The notes under the pieces: model-generated
Seen by the model: only the letters and a program-made list of their open reading frames with translations
What the model was told of the DNA's origin: nothing
Databases searched by the model: none
Made by a program: the position numbers and the translations under genes
DNA from: Jiangella alba
GTDB lineage: Bacteria; Actinomycetota; Actinomycetes; Jiangellales; Jiangellaceae
Reading direction: 5' to 3'
Assembly (NCBI RefSeq): GCF_900106035.1
Contig: NZ_FNUC01000003.1
Location: 1,488,001-1,552,000 of the forward strand
DNA: 64,000 bases
Shown here: positions 43,106 through 54,052 of the stretch, piece by piece
Layout: each line of letters starts with the position of its first letter
Position numbering within the stretch: position 1 is the stretch's first letter

Positions 43106-44488
43106 TCAGCCGTGGACGTGCAACGGCTTGCCGGCCAGTGCGAGGTGCGCCTCGCCCAGCGCCTCGCTCTGGGTGGGGTGCGGGTGGATGAGCTGGGCGA
43201 CCTCGTCCGGCATGGCCTCCCAGTTGTAGATCAGCTGCGCCTCGGCGATGAGCTCGCCGACCCGGGCGCCGACGAGGTGCAGGCCGATGACGGGCCCGTC
43301 CTTCTCGCGCACGAGCTTGGCGAAGCCCTGCGTCTTGAGGATCTGGCTCTTGCCGTTGCCGCCGAGGCCGTACTCGAGCGTCTCGACCTTGTCGTCGCCC
43401 AGCCGCTCCTTGGCCTGCGCCTCGGTGAGGCCGACGGAGGCGACCTCGGGGTCGCAGTAGGTGACCTTGGGGATGCCGAGGTCGTCGACGGGCACCGGGT
43501 TGAGGCCGGCGATCTCCTCGGCGACGAAGATGCCGTGCGCGAAGCCGCGGTGCGCCAGCTGCAGGCCGGGGACGATGTCGCCGACGGCGTACACGTTCGG
43601 CACCGACGTGCGCAGCCGCTCGTCGGTGACGACGAAGCCGCGGTCCAGCGTGACGCCGTTCTCCTCGTAGCCGACCCCGTCGGTGACCGGGCCGCGGCCG
43701 ACGGCGACCAGCAGCACCTCGGCGTCGAGGGTCTCGCCGTTCTCCAGCGACACGGTGACGCCGCCGTCGTGCTTCTCGACGCCGGCGAACCGCACACCGG
43801 TCTTGAAGCCGATGCCGCGCTTGCGGAAGACCCGCTCGACGACCTTCGAGGCGGACGCGTCCTCGGCCGGGACCAGCCGGGGCAGCGCCTCGACGATGGT
43901 GACGTCGGCGCCGAAGGAGCGCCACACGCTGGCGAACTCGACGCCGATGACGCCGCCGCCGAGCACGACCGCCGACTTGGGCACGCGGTCGAGCCGCAGC
44001 GCCTCGTAGCTGCTGATGACCTGGGTGCCGTCGATGTCGAGACCGGGCAGCGACCGGGACCGCGACCCCGTGGCCAGGATGATGTTGCGGGCCTCGTAGC
44101 GGGTGCCGCCGACCTCGACGGCGTTGGGCCCGGCGAGCTTGCCCTCGCCCTCGATGACGGTGACCTTGTTGGCCTTGAACAGGCCCTGCAGGCCCTTGTA
44201 CATGCGGGCGACGACGCCGTCCTTGTACGTGTTCACGCCGGGCATGTCGATGCCGTCGAACGTGGTCTTGACGCCGAACTGCTCGCTGTCGCGCGACTGG
44301 TCGGCGATCTCGGCGGCGTGCAGCAGCGCCTTGGTGGGGATGCAGCCGTAATGCAGGCAGGTGCCGCCGAGTTTGTCCTTCTCGACCAGGGCGACCTTCA
44401 TGCCCAGCTCGCTGGCGCGGAACGCCGCGGCGTAGCCGCCGCTCCCGCCGCCCAGGATGATGACGTCGAAACCGGCAGTGTCGGCCAC
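43106..44488 (-). CDS. lpdA: Dihydrolipoyl dehydrogenase
   Basis: A 460-aa FAD flavoprotein from GTG 44488, which has GAGGAG 7 nt upstream. The redox disulfide is GGTCLHYGCIPTKALLH. FAD and NAD loops are IILGGGSGGYAAA and VVLGGGVIGVEFASVW. The C-terminal active-site base is in HPHPTQSEALGE. It reoxidises the dihydrolipoyl groups of SucB. It is the first gene of an lpdA-sucB-epimerase operon. Confidence 0.95.
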   Translation of the reverse strand: MADTAGFDVIILGGGSGGYAAAFRASELGMKVALVEKDKLGGTCLHYGCIPTKALLHAAEIADQSRDSEQFGVKTTFDGIDMPGVNTYKDGVVARMYKGLQGLFKANKVTVIEGEGKLAGPNAVEVGGTRYEARNIILATGSRSRSLPGLDIDGTQVISSYEALRLDRVPKSAVVLGGGVIGVEFASVWRSFGADVTIVEALPRLVPAEDASASKVVERVFRKRGIGFKTGVRFAGVEKHDGGVTVSLENGETLDAEVLLVAVGRGPVTDGVGYEENGVTLDRGFVVTDERLRTSVPNVYAVGDIVPGLQLAHRGFAHGIFVAEEIAGLNPVPVDDLGIPKVTYCDPEVASVGLTEAQAKERLGDDKVETLEYGLGGNGKSQILKTQGFAKLVREKDGPVIGLHLVGARVGELIAEAQLIYNWEAMPDEVAQLIHPHPTQSEALGEAHLALAGKPLHVHG

Positions 44489-44641
44489 GGTGGTGCTCCT
44501 CGGTGTCGTCGTTGTGCTCTCTACCGCGTCAACAGCATCCTTCCATTCGCTGTTCCGACACCATTCACCGGACCGGGACGTTGCACTGTGAGCAGGTAGT
44601 GTCTGGTTTCCACCCGGCGAACGAACTCGGAGGTCGAGGCA

Positions 44642-44965
44642 ATGGGGTTGTTCCGGCGACGGCGGAAGAGCGCCGAAGGCAGCTTGGATCGTGCTGCCGA
44701 CTCCGCCGACGTCAAGCACCTCGAGGAGTTCGCCCGCACCCGCCGCGGCGTCGAGGCGTTCGTCGAGCCGCCGACCACCATGACGGCCACCACCGTCGTC
44801 TTCGTCGCCCACGACGGCGAGTGGACGCGGCGCCGGGTGCGCGACGCCGCCGCGGCGCACGGACTGGCCCGCAAGCTGGGCATCCCGGCCTACGACGCGC
44901 AGGTCGTCGGCTACCCGCAGCGCATGCGCGAGTGGAATCGCAAGAACGGCGGCCGCGGCGCCTGA
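44642..44965 (+). CDS. Hypothetical protein (107 aa)
   Basis: A basic small protein, MGLFRRRRKSAEGSLDRAAD, with a C-terminal core EPPTTMTATTVVFVAHDGEWTRRRV and QVVGYPQRMREWNRK. Homologues beside lpdA and pepA are common in actinobacteria, but I know no function. No membrane helix. It is divergent from lpdA and convergent with pepA. A family A palindrome lies 41 nt after its stop and may act as a bidirectional terminator. Confidence 0.7.
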   Translation: MGLFRRRRKSAEGSLDRAADSADVKHLEEFARTRRGVEAFVEPPTTMTATTVVFVAHDGEWTRRRVRDAAAAHGLARKLGIPAYDAQVVGYPQRMREWNRKNGGRGA

Positions 44966-45006
44966 CCCGTCCGCCGCGCGTCGCTGCAGGTGAGAGCTAC
45001 TGCTCC

Positions 45007-45068
45007 GCACGCTTTGCAATGAGCACTAGGACGCACCGGTGCGTATCGGTGCTCATTGCAAAGCGTGC
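45007..45068. repeat. Long palindrome, family A copy 2
   Basis: Outer arms 45007-45026 and 45049-45068 pair perfectly (20 bp) and contain CTTTGCAATGAGCAC. An inner ACGCACCGGTGCGT palindrome (45031-45044) completes the structure. The outer arms match copy 1 at 3709-3774, but the middle differs by compensating changes. It lies between convergent genes. Confidence 0.9.
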
Positions 45069-45121
45069 CGGGGCGCCGCCGCTCGGCGCCGCCCGCACGA
45101 CCGCCGTCCCGGGCGGAGCCG

Positions 45122-46618
<1,497 letters not shown>

Positions 46619-46661
46619 GGTTCTCCTGACGTCGCGCGTGTTTCAGTCGATTCGCCCGATG

Positions 46662-47423
46662 CTACCGCCGGGTCACCTCGTGTCCGGCCCGCGGTGCGAA
46701 CACCGTCAGCGCCTCGGCGTCGGAGTGGACGGTACGCGCGTACTCGTCCGCCCACGTGGCCCGGTCCGGATACCCGCTCGCCGCCACGACCGCGTCGCCC
46801 AGCGCGTCCGGGTCGATCGCGGTGCGCCGCAACGACACCACGCCGTCGTGCAGCAGTGCCCAGTGCGGCCCGGGCCGGCCGTAGGGCATGCCGACGCTGC
46901 CCGGGTTCACCACCAGGCGGCGGTCGACCAGGCGCTGGAACGGCATGTGGGTGTGGCCGCAGACGACCGTGCGCACGTCGCCGGGCACCGTCGAGAGCAC
47001 CTCCGCCCAGCGGGCGAGCGAGCTGTCGACCAGCACGACCTCGTCGTCGTCGCGGGGCGTGCCGTGGCAGAACAGCACCGGCCCGAACCCGCCGACGTCC
47101 AGCGTCACCGGGTGCGGCAGGTTCGCCAGCAGCTCGACCTGGTCGGCGCGCAGCTGCTTACCGGCCCAGTCGGAGACGTCGATCCTGGACGTCCCGCCGC
47201 GCGCGACGGCGACCAGCTCGCGGTCGGCGTTGCCGCGCACCCACACCACCCGCTCGCCCTCGGCGACCACCCGGTCCAGCGTCTCGACGGGCAGCGGCCC
47301 GGCCGCGATGTCGCCGGTCAGCACGATGCGCTCGGCCGACCGCACGTCCGGCTCGGCCAGCACCGCCTCGAGCGCAGGGAGCGCGCCGTGGACGTCGGAC
47401 AGGACAGCGACGGAGGCGACCAT
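46662..47423 (-). CDS. Metallophosphoesterase (YfcE/MJ0936-like)
   Basis: A 253-aa protein from ATG 47423. Metallophosphatase blocks are all present: VAVLSDVHGALPALEAVL, IVLTGDIAAGPLP, VVWVRGNADREL, VLFCHGTPRDDD and TVVCGHTHMPFQRLV, followed by VVNPGSVGMPYG. Relatives hydrolyse phosphodiesters with two metal ions. The in vivo substrate is unknown. Divergent from gcvT across only 31 bp. Confidence 0.9.
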   Translation of the reverse strand: MVASVAVLSDVHGALPALEAVLAEPDVRSAERIVLTGDIAAGPLPVETLDRVVAEGERVVWVRGNADRELVAVARGGTSRIDVSDWAGKQLRADQVELLANLPHPVTLDVGGFGPVLFCHGTPRDDDEVVLVDSSLARWAEVLSTVPGDVRTVVCGHTHMPFQRLVDRRLVVNPGSVGMPYGRPGPHWALLHDGVVSLRRTAIDPDALGDAVVAASGYPDRATWADEYARTVHSDAEALTVFAPRAGHEVTRR

Positions 47424-47454
47424 GCGCCGAGGGTAGACCCCGTATGGTGTGGCC

Positions 47455-48555
47455 GTGACGACCGACGACCTCGCCAGGACCTCCCTGTACGACCGCCACG
47501 TGGCGCTGGGCGCCAAGTTCGCCGAGTTCGGCGGCTGGTCGATGCCGCTGCAGTACACCGGCATCGTCGACGAGCACACGGCCGTCCGCGAGCGGGCCGG
47601 CCTGTTCGACGTCAGCCACCTCGGCAAGGCGTCGGTCACCGGGCCGGGCGCGCGGGCGTTCGTCGACTCGTGCCTGACGAACGCGCTGGAGAAGATCGGG
47701 CCGGGGGAGGCGCAGTACACGCTGTGCTGCGACGAGTCCGGCGGCGTGGTCGACGACCTCATCGTGTACCTGCGCGCCGACGACGACCTGCTGCTGGTGC
47801 CCAACGCCGCCAACAACGCCGAGGTGGTCCGCCGGCTCGCGGCCGCCGCGCCCGCCGGCGTCGAGGTGCGCGACCGGCACCGCGACTTCGCCGTCCTCGC
47901 CGTCCAGGGCCCGAACAGCGACGAGGTGCTCGACGCGCTCGGGCTGCCGACCGGCCACGCGTACATGTCGTTCGCCGAGGCCACCCACGACGGCGTCGCC
48001 TTGGTCGTGTGCCGCACCGGCTACACCGGCGAGCGCGGCTACGAGCTGCTGGTCCCGTGGGACGACGCCGGGCGGGTGTGGGACGCGCTGCTGGCGGCCG
48101 GTTCCGGGTTCGGCATCGCGCCGGCCGGGCTGGGCGCCCGCGACACCCTGCGCACCGAGATGGGCTACCCGCTGCACGGCCAGGACCTCTCGCTGGACAT
48201 CTCGCCGGTGCAGGCGCGGGCCGGCTGGGCGGTCGGCTGGTCCAAGCCGGCCTTCTGGGGCCGCGACGCGCTGCTGGCCGAGAAGGCGGCCGGGCCGGCC
48301 CGCCGCCTGCGCGGCCTCAAGGCACGCGGCCGCGGCATCCCGCGTCCGGGCATGACGGTGTCCGTCGACGGCGAGCCGGCCGGCACGGTGACGTCCGGGA
48401 CGTTCTCGCCGACGCTGAAGCAGGGCATCGGGCTGGCGCTGCTGCCGCCCGGCGTCGCCGACGGCGCCGACGTCCAGGTCGACGTCCGCGGCCGGGCCGA
48501 GACGTTCGAGGTGGTCAAGCCGCCGTTCGTGCAGCCGTCGACGAAGACGGGCTGA
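47455..48555 (+). CDS. gcvT: Aminomethyltransferase (glycine cleavage T protein)
   Basis: A 366-aa protein that transfers the methylene group from aminomethyl-H protein to tetrahydrofolate. Motifs are [48 protein letters not shown] and [23 protein letters not shown] 47455 gives [17 protein letters not shown] 47449 is possible. The rest of the glycine cleavage genes are not in the window. The 31-bp upstream gap leaves no space for a glycine riboswitch. Confidence 0.94.
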   Translation: MTTDDLARTSLYDRHVALGAKFAEFGGWSMPLQYTGIVDEHTAVRERAGLFDVSHLGKASVTGPGARAFVDSCLTNALEKIGPGEAQYTLCCDESGGVVDDLIVYLRADDDLLLVPNAANNAEVVRRLAAAAPAGVEVRDRHRDFAVLAVQGPNSDEVLDALGLPTGHAYMSFAEATHDGVALVVCRTGYTGERGYELLVPWDDAGRVWDALLAAGSGFGIAPAGLGARDTLRTEMGYPLHGQDLSLDISPVQARAGWAVGWSKPAFWGRDALLAEKAAGPARRLRGLKARGRGIPRPGMTVSVDGEPAGTVTSGTFSPTLKQGIGLALLPPGVADGADVQVDVRGRAETFEVVKPPFVQPSTKTG

Positions 48556-49809
48556 TCAGCCCTCGGCGACGTCGAGCCGCTTCGGCGCGGATCGCAGCGG
48601 CGACAGCCAGGCGATGATCGCCGCGAGCACCAGCGACAGCTGGCAGACCAGCACCGCCTCGTCGGTGTCGAAGACGCCGGCCAGCGCGCCGGCCGCGACC
48701 GCGCCCAGCGGGTAGCCGACGCCGAAGGTGGCCATGCGCCCGGCCGTCATGACGCGGCTCATCAGCCGCTCCGGCGTCACCTGCTGGCGCAGCGTCACCG
48801 AGATCGTCGCGATGACGAGGTACATCAGCGACCACCCGGCGATCGCCAGCGCGCCGGTCAGCCAGGTCTCCGCGAGCGCGACGGTGACGCCGGAGGCGGC
48901 CGCGAACGGCAGCACGATCAGCGCCGCCCGCGCCCCGCCGAAGGCGCGCATCAGCCGGGGCATGAGGATGCTGCCGACGACGGCGCCGATGCCCCAGGCG
49001 CCGAACAGCATGCCGAGCCGCCAGTCGCCCTCCTGGACGCCGAGGGTGCGGTCGGCCCAGACGACGAGGATGGCCATCAGCGACCCGGCGCTGAACGCCA
49101 CCAGCACGCCGATGACGATCATCACCCGGATGATCTCGTGCCGCAGGATGAACCGGGTGCCCTCGGCGACGGCGGACAGCCGCAGCGTGCTCTGGGCCGG
49201 CCGCGCGCCGGTCAGCGGCCGGACGATGCCGCGGATCAGCAGCGCCGACGCGACGAACGTCAGCACGTCGATGGCGATGATCGACGCGGGCGAGATGACC
49301 ACGATGAGCGCGCCGGCGAGCGTCGGCACCACCGTCTCGGCGACCGTACTGCCGCCCGCCACCAGCGCGTTCGCCGCGGGCAGCCGTTCTCGCCCGACGA
49401 GCGTGGGCAGCGCCCCCTGGTTGGCGGCGTCGAAGAACACGTAGATGGTGCGGACGACGAACGCGGCCACCAGCACGTGGACCGCGGTGAGGGAGTCGAA
49501 CCAGAACGCGACCGGCACCGTGGCCAGCGCGATCGCCGCCATGAGGTCGGCGCCGACCATCATCCGGCGCCGGTCGGCGTGGTCGGCCAGCGCGCCCGCC
49601 CACAGGCCGAACACCAGGTACGGCACCGCCTCGGCGACGATCACCAGCGACGTCCACGTGGCCGACCCGGTGATGCCGTAGATGAGGACCGGCATGGCGA
49701 TGAAGGTGACTGCCGAGCCGGTCAATGAAACGATGCGCGCCGCCACGTACCGGAAGACGTCCGGGTCGCTGAGCAGACGCTCGCGCCTTGCGGGCGCTGA
49801 ACTACCCAC
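48556..49809 (-). CDS. MFS transporter (macrolide-efflux-like)
   Basis: A 417-aa protein from GTG 49809 with about twelve helices. The MFS motif A between helices 2 and 3 reads GLWAGALADHADRRRMM. The protein resembles the MFS_3/Bcr-like exporter branch (DPDVFRYVAARIVSLTGSAV opening). It probably exports a drug-like compound; the substrate is unknown. Its stop directly abuts the convergent gcvT stop. A 117-bp palindromic element lies upstream. Confidence 0.87.
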   Translation of the reverse strand: MGSSAPARRERLLSDPDVFRYVAARIVSLTGSAVTFIAMPVLIYGITGSATWTSLVIVAEAVPYLVFGLWAGALADHADRRRMMVGADLMAAIALATVPVAFWFDSLTAVHVLVAAFVVRTIYVFFDAANQGALPTLVGRERLPAANALVAGGSTVAETVVPTLAGALIVVISPASIIAIDVLTFVASALLIRGIVRPLTGARPAQSTLRLSAVAEGTRFILRHEIIRVMIVIGVLVAFSAGSLMAILVVWADRTLGVQEGDWRLGMLFGAWGIGAVVGSILMPRLMRAFGGARAALIVLPFAAASGVTVALAETWLTGALAIAGWSLMYLVIATISVTLRQQVTPERLMSRVMTAGRMATFGVGYPLGAVAAGALAGVFDTDEAVLVCQLSLVLAAIIAWLSPLRSAPKRLDVAEG

Positions 49810-49860
49810 GTCGATGAACTCCCGCCCCCCGCGAACTGAACTTTACGCGGAAGGCAACAG

Positions 49861-49977
49861 CATGACGCGTGTCTTGTCAAGAAGCCCGGATGGAGACCGA
49901 GGGCGCGTCGTTGCCGTCCCCTGCGCGGCAACGACGCGCCCTTGTACCCGTCAAGACAGAGCAGCCGCCGGGTCATG
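49861..49977. repeat. Nested palindromic element (117 bp)
   Basis: Three nested inverted pairs: CATGAC/GTCATG at the ends, TGTCTTG (49870-49876)/CAAGACA (49952-49958), and a perfect 16-bp stem (49901-49916 with 49926-49941, containing GCGTCGTTGCCG) around a 9-nt loop. It lies between the MFS gene and the 50082 gene. It may be a mobile palindromic repeat or an RNA structure. Confidence 0.75.
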
Positions 49978-50081
49978 ACGCCGGGATCGATGTGACGTGG
50001 AGCACATCGGGCCCGGTCGACGGTCCGCGACCGGCGGACCGTACTGTCAGGCGGAGTGAAGGCGTCGATCGGGAGGCGAAG

Positions 50082-50303
50082 ATGAGCTGGACGTGGCGGT
50101 TCCTGGCACCGGACGGAGCCCCCTCCGCCGGCGTCGACGACGGCGCGGGACGCTCCGAGGCCGGGTTCCCGACCCAGTCCGACGCCGAGAGCTGGCTCGG
50201 CGAGCACTGGCGCGAACTCGTCGAAGCCGGCGTCGACTCCGTCGTGCTGGTCGAGGAGGGCCGCGAGGTCTACGGCCCGATGAGCCTCGCCCCGCCTGAC
50301 TGA
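50082..50303 (+). CDS. Hypothetical small acidic protein (73 aa)
   Basis: ATG 50082 has GGGAGG 6 nt upstream. The product MSWTWRFLAPDGAPSAGVDD... with TQSDAESWLGEHWRELVEAG and VDSVVLVEEGREVYGPMSL is a compact acidic protein whose relatives are widespread in actinobacteria as uncharacterised proteins. No membrane part or cysteine. It stands alone between palindromic repeats. Confidence 0.7.
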   Translation: MSWTWRFLAPDGAPSAGVDDGAGRSEAGFPTQSDAESWLGEHWRELVEAGVDSVVLVEEGREVYGPMSLAPPD

Positions 50304-50608
50304 CCGGCAGCGGCCGCTGTCTGCCCGGCGGGGCGGCTTCGCTCGCGCCGGTGGGCACCTCGAGCTGAGTGGTCCTCGGCGTGGCCGAGCCGCGTCGAGC
50401 TCCCTGCGCGGCGAGCCGCCCCCTGGGGCGCCGCAGTGTTCCACGACCACGGCGATTCCAGCGCGCGGCGACGTTGTCGGTGCCCGCCCGTAGGGTGGGC
50501 ACCCTCCCTCGAGGGGCGGGTCATACCTACCACGCGCGCCACGCACGCACGTCGCAGCGGGCGCGGCGGGGCCGGACCACACCGGACCGGCCCGCCGCGA
50601 ACCACCTG
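50304..50608. other. 305-bp gene-free spacer with repeat B
   Basis: Between the small acidic protein gene and the convergent aldo/keto reductase gene. It contains a GGCAGCGGCCGCTG-type hairpin just after the stop (about 50305-50322) and a copy of repeat B at 50469-50530. No gene is supported. Confidence 0.7.
50469..50530. repeat. Dispersed palindromic repeat B, copy
   Basis: Same orientation as, and almost identical to, 39716-39777. It differs mainly by C for A in the CCCTCCCT(C/A)GAGGGG centre, which here makes that centre a perfect CCCTCGAGGG palindrome. Potential to fold by CCCGCCC/GGGCGGG pairing. Confidence 0.85.
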
Positions 50609-51610
50609 CTAGTACCTCGGCGACCTCTTGGCGGTCTCGGCCGCGTCGGTGACGACGGCGTCGCCGAGGACGTCGTCGATGGCCTTCAGAAGATCGGCCT
50701 CCAGCGTGACGCCGCTGGCGGCGACGTTCTCGGTGACCTGCTCCGGCCGCGACGCGCCGACGATGGCGGCCGCGACGTTCGGGTTCTGCAGTACCCACGC
50801 GACCGCCAGCTGGGCCAGCGAGAGCCCGGCCTGCTCGGCCAGCGGCTGCAACTGCTGCACCCGGCCGAGGATGTCGTCGGTCAGCAGGCGCCGCCCGATG
50901 TCGGAGCCACCGCTGGTGAGCGCGCCGCGCGAGCCGTCCGGCGGCGCCTGGCCGGGCCGGTACTTGCCGGTCAGCACACCCTGGGCGATGGGGGAGAAGA
51001 CGATCTGGGAGACGCCGACGTCCTCGGCGGCCGGGATGACCTCGGACTCGATGACGCGCCACAGCATGGAGTACTCGGGCTGGTTCGAGATGAACGGGAT
51101 GCGCAGCTCGCGGGCCAGCGCGTGGCCCTGCCTGAGCTGGTCGGCGGTCCACTCCGAGACGCCGATGTAGAGCGCCTTGCCGGACCGGACGACGTCGGCG
51201 AAGGCCTCCATCGTCTCCTCCAGCGGTGTGGCGGCGTCCCACCGATGCGCCTGGTAGAGGTCGATGTAGTCGACGCCGAGGCGGCGCAGTGAGTTGTCGA
51301 CGGACTCGAGGATGTGCTTGCGCGACAGCCCGCGGTCGTTGGGGCCGTCGTGCCCGGCGGGCCAGAACACCTTGGTGAAGATCTCCAGCGACTCGCGCCG
51401 AAGGCCCGCGAGCGCCCGCCCGAGGACCTCCTCGGCGCGGCCGGCCGCGTAGACGTCGGCGGTGTCGAACGTGGTGATGCCGGCGTCGAGGGCCGCACGC
51501 ACGCAGGCGACGGCGGTGTCGTCCTGCACCTGGGAGCCGTGGGTGATCCAGTTGCCGTACGCGATCTCACTGATCTTGAGGCCGGATCGGCCGAGGGTGC
51601 GAAATTCCAT
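50609..51610 (-). CDS. Aldo/keto reductase (KCNAB-like)
   Basis: A 333-aa TIM-barrel NADPH oxidoreductase. The catalytic Asp/Tyr are in [19 protein letters not shown]. Lys is in [13 protein letters not shown] and His in [17 protein letters not shown]. The cofactor site ends with [20 protein letters not shown]. The closest branch is the voltage-gated potassium channel beta-subunit-like group. The substrate is unknown. It begins 18 nt after the GNAT gene stop on the same strand. Confidence 0.9.
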   Translation of the reverse strand: MEFRTLGRSGLKISEIAYGNWITHGSQVQDDTAVACVRAALDAGITTFDTADVYAAGRAEEVLGRALAGLRRESLEIFTKVFWPAGHDGPNDRGLSRKHILESVDNSLRRLGVDYIDLYQAHRWDAATPLEETMEAFADVVRSGKALYIGVSEWTADQLRQGHALARELRIPFISNQPEYSMLWRVIESEVIPAAEDVGVSQIVFSPIAQGVLTGKYRPGQAPPDGSRGALTSGGSDIGRRLLTDDILGRVQQLQPLAEQAGLSLAQLAVAWVLQNPNVAAAIVGASRPEQVTENVAASGVTLEADLLKAIDDVLGDAVVTDAAETAKRSPRY

Positions 51611-51628
51611 GCACGGGAATCTATCGGC

Positions 51629-52135
51629 TCAGTCGCCGGAGGCGAGGTCCAGGTCCTTGGTGAAGAAGCGGCTGAACTCGGCCTCGCTGTAGTAGCCGTA
51701 CGGCTCGGTGTCGGTGTACCCGCTGGACTGGTAGAGCGACATCGCCTCGGGCTGCTTGAGCCCGGTCTCGAGGACGACGCGGTGGTAACCGGCCCGGACG
51801 GCCTGCGCCTCCAGCTCGGCCAACAGCCGCCGCGCGTGGCCGCCGCCGCGGTGCTCGTGCGCCACGTACATGCGCTTGATCTCGGCAACGCCGTCGTCGT
51901 GCTTGCGGAAGCCGCCGGTGGCGACCGGCTCGTTGCCGACGAAGCCGACGAGGAACAGGCCCTCGGGCGGGGTGAACTGCTCGGGGAGGATGGGACCCTC
52001 GTCGGGGTCGCCGTAGCGCTCGGCGTACTCCAGCTGCAGCTCACTCTCCAGTGCCCGCACGACGGGGTCGGAGTAGCGCAGCGCGCGGATGAAGAGGCCG
52101 GTGTCGTCACGGTCGGCCGTGGGCGCCGTGCTCAC
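51629..52135 (-). CDS. GNAT family N-acetyltransferase
   Basis: A 168-aa acetyltransferase from GTG 52135, overlapping the previous stop (GTGA). The acetyl-CoA loop is EIKRMYVAHEHRGGGHARRL (R/Q-x-x-G-x-G/A form) followed by LLAELEAQAVRAGYHRVVLE and a final SLYQSSGYTDTEPYG. The acceptor is unknown. It forms an operon with the DUF3043 gene and perhaps the aldo/keto reductase gene. Confidence 0.88.
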   Translation of the reverse strand: MSTAPTADRDDTGLFIRALRYSDPVVRALESELQLEYAERYGDPDEGPILPEQFTPPEGLFLVGFVGNEPVATGGFRKHDDGVAEIKRMYVAHEHRGGGHARRLLAELEAQAVRAGYHRVVLETGLKQPEAMSLYQSSGYTDTEPYGYYSEAEFSRFFTKDLDLASGD

Positions 52136-52719
52136 ACGAGCGTCCCGGGCTTGACCTGGGGCTTGGGCAGCCGGAGCCGGCGGAGCTGGGTGGCGCGGGT
52201 GACGGCGTAGAGCACGTGTCCCTTCCCGGGGTCGTCGGGGAAGCGCTTGCGCACCTCACGCTTCACCCGCATGCCGAGAATCGTCAAGTCGACGATGAGC
52301 AGCACCATGACGCCGAGCCAGATGATGGTGGACGCGAACTGGACGACCGGGATGCCGATGAGGCTGGTCAGCAGGATGACCAGGATGAGCGGCAGGAAGA
52401 ACTCGGCCACCGTGCGCCGGGAATCGACGTAGTTGCGGACGAACCGCCGCACCTCACCCTGGTCGCGCGCGAGGTAGTGCTTCTCGTCGCCGGTGTTCAT
52501 GGCCTGGCGCGTCTTGGCGCGGTCGGCACGCATGCGCTCGCGGTCGCGGCGCATGGCCTCGCGCCGGTTCAGCGCGGGCCGGACCCGCTGCTTGCGGGCC
52601 TTCTCGGCCTCCGAACGCTTGGGCGTCGGACGGCCCTTTCCGGACGTGCGGGCGGCGTCGTCGGCGTCGGCTTCGACGGGGACGTCGGCGGTCTCGGGAG
52701 AAGTTCGGCGACGGAACAC
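52132..52719 (-). CDS. DUF3043 membrane protein
   Basis: A 195-aa protein from GTG 52719 (VFRRRTSPE). The hallmark GKGRPTPKRSEAEKARKQRV segment of actinobacterial DUF3043 follows a short acidic part. Then come RRDRERMRADRAKTRQAMN, two helices (FFLPLILVILLTSLIGIPVV and TIIWLGVMVLLIVDLTILG) and a basic tail. Function unknown. Divergent from pspA. Confidence 0.88.
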   Translation of the reverse strand: MFRRRTSPETADVPVEADADDAARTSGKGRPTPKRSEAEKARKQRVRPALNRREAMRRDRERMRADRAKTRQAMNTGDEKHYLARDQGEVRRFVRNYVDSRRTVAEFFLPLILVILLTSLIGIPVVQFASTIIWLGVMVLLIVDLTILGMRVKREVRKRFPDDPGKGHVLYAVTRATQLRRLRLPKPQVKPGTLV

Positions 52720-52841
52720 GTCTACCAGGGTAGGACAGTATTCATACCGGCCCTGCCACGCTGCCGCCATACGCCGTAGGGTTGGGTGGAAACACTGTGT
52801 GTGGCAGTGCTCACCAGCTCGAGAAAGGGATACCTGGCCTC

Positions 52842-53636
52842 ATGGGGATCCTCCAGCGAATGTCCATGATCTTCCGGGCGAAAGCCGAGAAGGCGCTCGA
52901 CCGCGCCGAGGACCCCCGGGAGACGCTCGATTACTCGTACAAGAAGCAGCTCGAACTGCTTCAGAAGGTGCGCCGCGGCGTCGCCGACGTCGCCACCAGC
53001 CGCAAGCGCATCGAGGTCCAGATGACGCAGCTGCAGGGGCAGTCGAGCAAGCTGCAGGAGCAGGCGCAGAAGGCGCTGTCGCTCGGCCGCGAGGACCTCG
53101 CCCGCGAGGCGCTGACCCGCCGGTCCGGTCTGCAGAACCAGATCAACGACCTCGAGGCGCAGCACCAGTCGCTGCAGGGCGAGGAAGAGAAGCTGACGCT
53201 CGCCGCGCAGCGGCTTCAGGCGAAGGTCGAGTCCTTCCGCACGAAGAAGGAGACCATCAAGGCCAGCTACACCGCGGCCGAGGCACAGACGCGCATCGGC
53301 GAGGCCTTCAGCGGCATCTCCGAGGAGATGAGCGACGTCGGCCTGGCCGTGCAGCGTGCCGAGGACAAGACGGCGAACATGCAGGCGCGGGCCGGCGCCA
53401 TCGACGAGCTGCTGGCGTCGGGTGCGCTCGACGACCCCACCGGCACGTCGAAGGACGACATCTCGCTCGAGCTCGACCGGCTGGCCTCCACCAGCGACGT
53501 CGAGCTGGAGCTGTCGCGGATGAAGCAGGAGCTCACCGGTGGCGCCGAGCCGCCGAAGCAGCTCGAGGGCAACGGCGCGGCTCCGGCCGCCGACGCCGCC
53601 GAGCCGCAGCGGCAGCGCGAGGAGGGCCAGCTGTGA
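52842..53636 (+). CDS. pspA: PspA/IM30 family envelope-stress protein
   Basis: A 264-aa, almost wholly coiled-coil protein from ATG 52842. It has the amphipathic N-terminus MGILQRMSMIFRAKAEKALD and ESCRT-III-like hairpin helices (TLDYSYKKQLELLQKVRRGV...). PspA/IM30 polymers bind and mend membranes. An Ala/Pro-rich tail is added. It is the first gene of pspA-pspAA-htpX-pspAB, the actinobacterial type of Psp cluster without PspB/PspC. Confidence 0.93.
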   Translation: MGILQRMSMIFRAKAEKALDRAEDPRETLDYSYKKQLELLQKVRRGVADVATSRKRIEVQMTQLQGQSSKLQEQAQKALSLGREDLAREALTRRSGLQNQINDLEAQHQSLQGEEEKLTLAAQRLQAKVESFRTKKETIKASYTAAEAQTRIGEAFSGISEEMSDVGLAVQRAEDKTANMQARAGAIDELLASGALDDPTGTSKDDISLELDRLASTSDVELELSRMKQELTGGAEPPKQLEGNGAAPAADAAEPQRQREEGQL

Positions 53637-53926
53637 TCATCCGCATCATGGGTGAGGGCCAGTTCGAGGTCGACGAGACCCACCTCGACGAGCTCAACCG
53701 GCTCGACGACGCGCTGGGCGAGTCCATCGACGGCGGCGACGACGACGCGTTCCGCGCGGCGTTGAAGGCGCTGCTCGACGAGGTCCGCCGGGCGGGCACC
53801 GCGGTCGCCGACGACGCCCTGGTCGACAGCGACCTCGTGCTCCCGTACGACGAGGCGCACATCGACGAGGTGCGCGAGCTGCTCACCGACGAGGGCCTGG
53901 TCCCGTCGGAGCCGCCGGCCAAGTGA
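53633..53926 (+). CDS. pspAA: PspA-associated protein PspAA
   Basis: A 97-aa acidic protein from GTG 53633, overlapping the pspA stop (GTGA). It opens VIIRIMGEGQFEVDETHLDEL and continues with a helical DDDAFRAALKALLDEVRRAG segment. This is the PspAA domain, known from actinobacterial and archaeal psp loci, thought to partner PspA. Context fully supports the call. Confidence 0.88.
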   Translation: MIIRIMGEGQFEVDETHLDELNRLDDALGESIDGGDDDAFRAALKALLDEVRRAGTAVADDALVDSDLVLPYDEAHIDEVRELLTDEGLVPSEPPAK

Positions 53927-54052
53927 CCCCGGTGCCGCCGGGTGGGTCCGCGTCGGGCCCGCCCCGGCGGCCACGGGAACGAACGGCCGTCCGTGCGGCG
54001 TTGTACTGGGTGAATGCGGTATCGCCGCCGCAGGTAGGAAAGGAAACAAGCG

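Noticed and set aside
41309-44599. 1096-codon plus-strand frame over sucB and lpdA
   Set aside because: Shadow of the real minus-strand genes; no recognisable domains and biased Arg/Gly/Leu/Val composition.
47424-47455. Glycine riboswitch before gcvT
   Set aside because: The gap to the divergent gene is 31 bp, too short for the aptamer.
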